From: an uncultured Burkholderiales bacterium | GTDB taxonomy: Bacteria > Pseudomonadota > Gammaproteobacteria > Burkholderiales > Burkholderiaceae_E | Direction of reading: 5' to 3' | Assembly: GCA_903923345.1 (NCBI GenBank) | Contig: CAIXXI010000203.1 | Location: 1-7,988 of the forward strand | Length of the DNA: 7,988 nt | In this document: in pieces, positions 5,694 through 7,988 of the stretch | Layout: each line of letters opens with the position of its first letter | Numbering within the stretch: position 1 is the first letter of the stretch | Made by a program: the position numbers and the translations under genes | Notes under the pieces: generated by a model | What the model saw: the letters and a program-made list of their open reading frames with translations, nothing else | Databases searched by the model: none | What the model was told of the DNA's origin: nothing

Positions 5694-7777
5694 GTTGCCT
5701 CTCCAATGATCCGGCCGATCCGGATCGAATGCGTATCAGGTATTTCCGCATGCCCCAGCACCCGCAGCCGCGGGGCACCCTTTCTGAGCAGCCGGGCAAC
5801 CGGTACGCGGATGCGATCAGGCACCAGCAGGCAGGCCGGCAAGCCGACCATCTCCTGGCGCCCGGCCGCCTCGCTGGTGGCCTTGACCACCAGATCCGCC
5901 ACACCGGGTTCAAGCGCGCCCACTGCACCGGGTGACAGCGCCTGCGCGAGCAGGTTCTCCAGGTTCGGATCGAAGGCGATGACTTCGAGATCACGGGCCG
6001 AGCCATAAATCTGATCCACGATGGCCGGGGCCAGGGCAACGCGCACCTCGCGGGTCAGATCGGACGGATCCTGCGTGCGGGCCGCGTTTTCGCCCAGACA
6101 CTCGACAATGGTTCTCAGGTCGCGGATGTGGATCGATTCGTCGAGCAGGTTCTGCAACACCTTCTGCAATGCCGACAGCGGCAATTGCTTGGGCACCACT
6201 TCTTCAGCCAGCTTGCCGGCGAAGCGGGCCAGATGGTCGAGCAGTTGCTGCACCTCGGCGCGGCCGAGCAGCTTGCTCGCATGTACGCCCATCAGGTGAT
6301 TCAGGTGCGTGGCAATCACCGTCGCCGCATCGACTACGGTGTAACCACCCATCTGCGCAGCATCACGCTGTGATTCGTCGATCCAGGTGGCCGGCAGGCC
6401 GAAGGCCGGATCGGCGGTGACCGGCCCGGGCAATTGCAGCATCGCATGCCCGGGATTGATCGCCAGCAGCTTGTCCGGGAAGGCCTCGCCTTCGCCGACC
6501 ACGGCACCTTTGAGCGTGATCCGATAGCCATTGGGGCGAAGCTCGAGGTTGTCCTTGATGTGCACTGCGGGTGGCAGGAAGCCGACCTCGCTGGCGAATT
6601 TCTTGCGCACGCCCTTGATGCGAGTGAGCAAATCGCTGGCTTCGTTGCGTTCGATCAGTGTGATCAGGCGATAGCCGACTTCGAGACCGAGAATGTCGAC
6701 TGGCACCACGTCTTCCCAACTCGCCTCGTTGTTCTGCACCGGCCCGGTGATCGCCTCGGGTTGGGCACTGGCCTGCACTGCCTCGAGCTGTTGGCGCTTG
6801 GCCAGCGCCCAGGCCGCCCATCCGCAGGCAGCCGCCAGCGTCAGGAAGGCCACATGCGGCATCCCTGGAATCACGCCCAGCAGGGCCATGACACCCCCGC
6901 TGAGCCCCAGGGCATTGGGCATCGAGAACAGCTGCTTGCCGACCTGACCACCGATGTCGTCTTCATCGCCCACGCGTGACACGATCAGGCCGGCCGCCAG
7001 TGAAATGATCAAGGACGGAATCTGTGCAACCAGGGCATCGCCCACCGCCAGCAGCACATAGTTGGACAGTGCGCGCTCGATCGGCAGGTTGTGTTGGATC
7101 AGTCCGATGGCCAGTCCGCCGATGATGTTGATCGCCAAAATCATCATCGCAGCGATCGCATCGCCCCGAACGAACTTCGAGGCACCATCCATCGATCCGA
7201 AGAAGTCGGCTTCCTGACCGACTTCCAGCCGACGCCGGCGCGCCTCTTTCTCGTCGATCAGACCGGCGTTCAGATCTGCGTCGATTGCCATCTGCTTGCC
7301 GGGCATCGCATCCAGCGCAAAGCGCGCAGACACTTCGGCAATTCGCCCGGCACCCTTGGTGACCACCACGAAATTGATGACCGTCAGGATCGCAAAGACG
7401 ATCAGGCCGACCGCGAAGTTGCCACCGATCAGGAAGTTGGCAAAAGACTCGATCACCTTGCCGGCCGCTTCGGTGCCGGTGTGACCGTGCATCAGGATGG
7501 CGCGCGTAGAAGCGACGTTCAGGCCCAGCCGAAGCATCGTCGTGAGCAGCAGCACGGTCGGGAAGGCCGAAAAGCTGAGCGGCTTGATCGTGTAAGCCGA
7601 CACCATCAGAACGATCAGTGCGACCGCGATGTTGAAAGTGAAGAACACGTCGAGCAAAAACGCCGGCAACGGCAGTACCAGCATCGCCAGCAGCAGCAAA
7701 ATGAGCAGCGGCGCGCCCAGCGCCCCGGCGGCCGGCAGCGGAAAGGGCAGCCATGACGGCTGGACTCGACTGTTCAT
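5690..7777 (-). CDS. flhA: FlhA, flagellar type III export apparatus core protein
   Basis: FlhA is the nonameric inner-membrane component of the flagellar export gate. Its cytoplasmic ring receives chaperone-substrate complexes, including FlgN with its cargo. The 695-residue product has the usual length (about 690-700). The N-terminal half is hydrophobic with about eight membrane segments; clear ones lie near 20-36, 42-60, 118-137, 206-227, 245-265 and 308-325. The FHIPEP signature region (about 148-178) reads VSARFALDAMPGKQMAID followed by ADLNAGLIDEKEAR. Residues about 345-695 form the soluble cytoplasmic domain. The ATG at 7777 is preceded by AGGAGG at 7785-7790 and overlaps the flhB stop by 4 bp; the gene ends in a 4-bp overlap with flhF. 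No missing motifs or frameshifts are seen. Confidence 0.98.
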   Translation of the reverse strand: MNSRVQPSWLPFPLPAAGALGAPLLILLLLAMLVLPLPAFLLDVFFTFNIAVALIVLMVSAYTIKPLSFSAFPTVLLLTTMLRLGLNVASTRAILMHGHTGTEAAGKVIESFANFLIGGNFAVGLIVFAILTVINFVVVTKGAGRIAEVSARFALDAMPGKQMAIDADLNAGLIDEKEARRRRLEVGQEADFFGSMDGASKFVRGDAIAAMMILAINIIGGLAIGLIQHNLPIERALSNYVLLAVGDALVAQIPSLIISLAAGLIVSRVGDEDDIGGQVGKQLFSMPNALGLSGGVMALLGVIPGMPHVAFLTLAAACGWAAWALAKRQQLEAVQASAQPEAITGPVQNNEASWEDVVPVDILGLEVGYRLITLIERNEASDLLTRIKGVRKKFASEVGFLPPAVHIKDNLELRPNGYRITLKGAVVGEGEAFPDKLLAINPGHAMLQLPGPVTADPAFGLPATWIDESQRDAAQMGGYTVVDAATVIATHLNHLMGVHASKLLGRAEVQQLLDHLARFAGKLAEEVVPKQLPLSALQKVLQNLLDESIHIRDLRTIVECLGENAARTQDPSDLTREVRVALAPAIVDQIYGSARDLEVIAFDPNLENLLAQALSPGAVGALEPGVADLVVKATSEAAGRQEMVGLPACLLVPDRIRVPVARLLRKGAPRLRVLGHAEIPDTHSIRIGRIIGEAT
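5698..5704 (-). promoter_or_regulatory. Ribosome binding site of flhF
   Basis: On the minus strand GGAGAGG lies inside the last codons of flhA, with GGAG 7 bases before the flhF ATG at 5693. It supports that start and coupled translation across the ATGA overlap. Confidence 0.65.
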
Positions 7778-7988
7778 CGTGCGCCCTCCTGCAACGGATC
7801 AAGACCATCAGGCACCTGGATTCCAGGCTCGCGCGGCCTGCCACCTCGACCCGCCGCAAACTGCTCGAGCTGATAGACCCAAGCCAGCACCTGAGCAACC
7901 GCCGAATACAGAGCAGCCGGAATTTCCTGATCGAGTTCGACATGCCGATACAGGGCACGGGCCAGCGGCGGCGCTTCAAGCATCGGCA
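7774..7988 (-). CDS. flhB: FlhB, C-terminal end (5' part outside the window)
   Basis: Only about 71 C-terminal residues are visible. FlhB is the export-apparatus protein whose self-cleaved cytoplasmic domain switches the substrate class from rod/hook to filament. The fragment contains EAPPLARALYRHVELDQEIP followed by AALYSAVAQVLAWVYQL, the conserved end of the FlhB/YscU cytoplasmic domain, then a short Gly/Arg/Pro-rich tail. The NPTH autocleavage site lies upstream of the visible part and cannot be checked. The reading frame is open through the right edge; the ATG at 7983 is an internal methionine, not the start. The stop overlaps the flhA start (ATGA), so flhB and flhA are co-translated. Confidence 0.95.
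   Translation of the reverse strand, partial: PMLEAPPLARALYRHVELDQEIPAALYSAVAQVLAWVYQLEQFAAGRGGRPREPGIQVPDGLDPLQEGAR
7785..7790 (-). promoter_or_regulatory. Ribosome binding site of flhA
   Basis: A full AGGAGG on the minus strand, 7 bases before the flhA ATG at 7777 and inside the flhB 3' end. It is the strongest ribosome site in the window. Confidence 0.75.

Noticed and set aside
7091..7756. Plus-strand open frame of 221 codons opposite flhA
   Set aside because: It is antisense to the FlhA membrane domain; the very polar Gln/Arg/Asp-rich product mirrors the hydrophobic codons of the real gene.

Overview
The window is a dense, GC-rich flagellar and chemotaxis region. The organism is probably a motile betaproteobacterium, perhaps Burkholderiales-like. 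That assignment rests on gene content and order, the high GC content and my memory of related proteins; no marker gene here fixes the taxon.

Layout: on the plus strand, the 3' part of flgA (P-ring assembly chaperone) is followed by a 121-bp gap holding a good sigma-28 (FliA) promoter. Then come flgM (anti-sigma-28) and a flgN-like export chaperone gene that overlaps flgM. On the minus strand, transcribed from the right edge towards flgN, lie flhB (C-terminal end only), flhA, flhF, flhG, fliA and a gene for a soluble chemoreceptor-like protein. Most junctions in this minus-strand set are 4-bp or slightly longer overlaps, so it looks like one operon with translational coupling. The two gene sets converge, with only 7 bp between the stop codons of flgN and the chemoreceptor-like gene.

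How the genes work together: FlhB and FlhA are inner-membrane core parts of the flagellar type III export apparatus. FlhF and FlhG control flagellar placement and number. FliA is the sigma factor for late flagellar genes. FlgM holds FliA inactive until the hook-basal body can export it. FlgN escorts hook-filament junction proteins, and FlgA helps build the P ring. The sigma-28 promoter before flgM implies a feedback loop in which FliA drives synthesis of its own inhibitor.

The most unusual points are two. First, the FlhG-like protein lacks a recognisable Walker A P-loop but keeps the N-terminal DQAxGLR motif thought to stimulate FlhF. Second, the chemoreceptor-like protein has no membrane segments, a C-terminal putative sensor domain and an altered hairpin tip. 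There is no sign of mobile elements, CRISPR, tRNA or rRNA. No stretch over 300 bp lacks a gene. I see no clearly undescribed system; this is mainly a core flagellar locus with some divergent parts.
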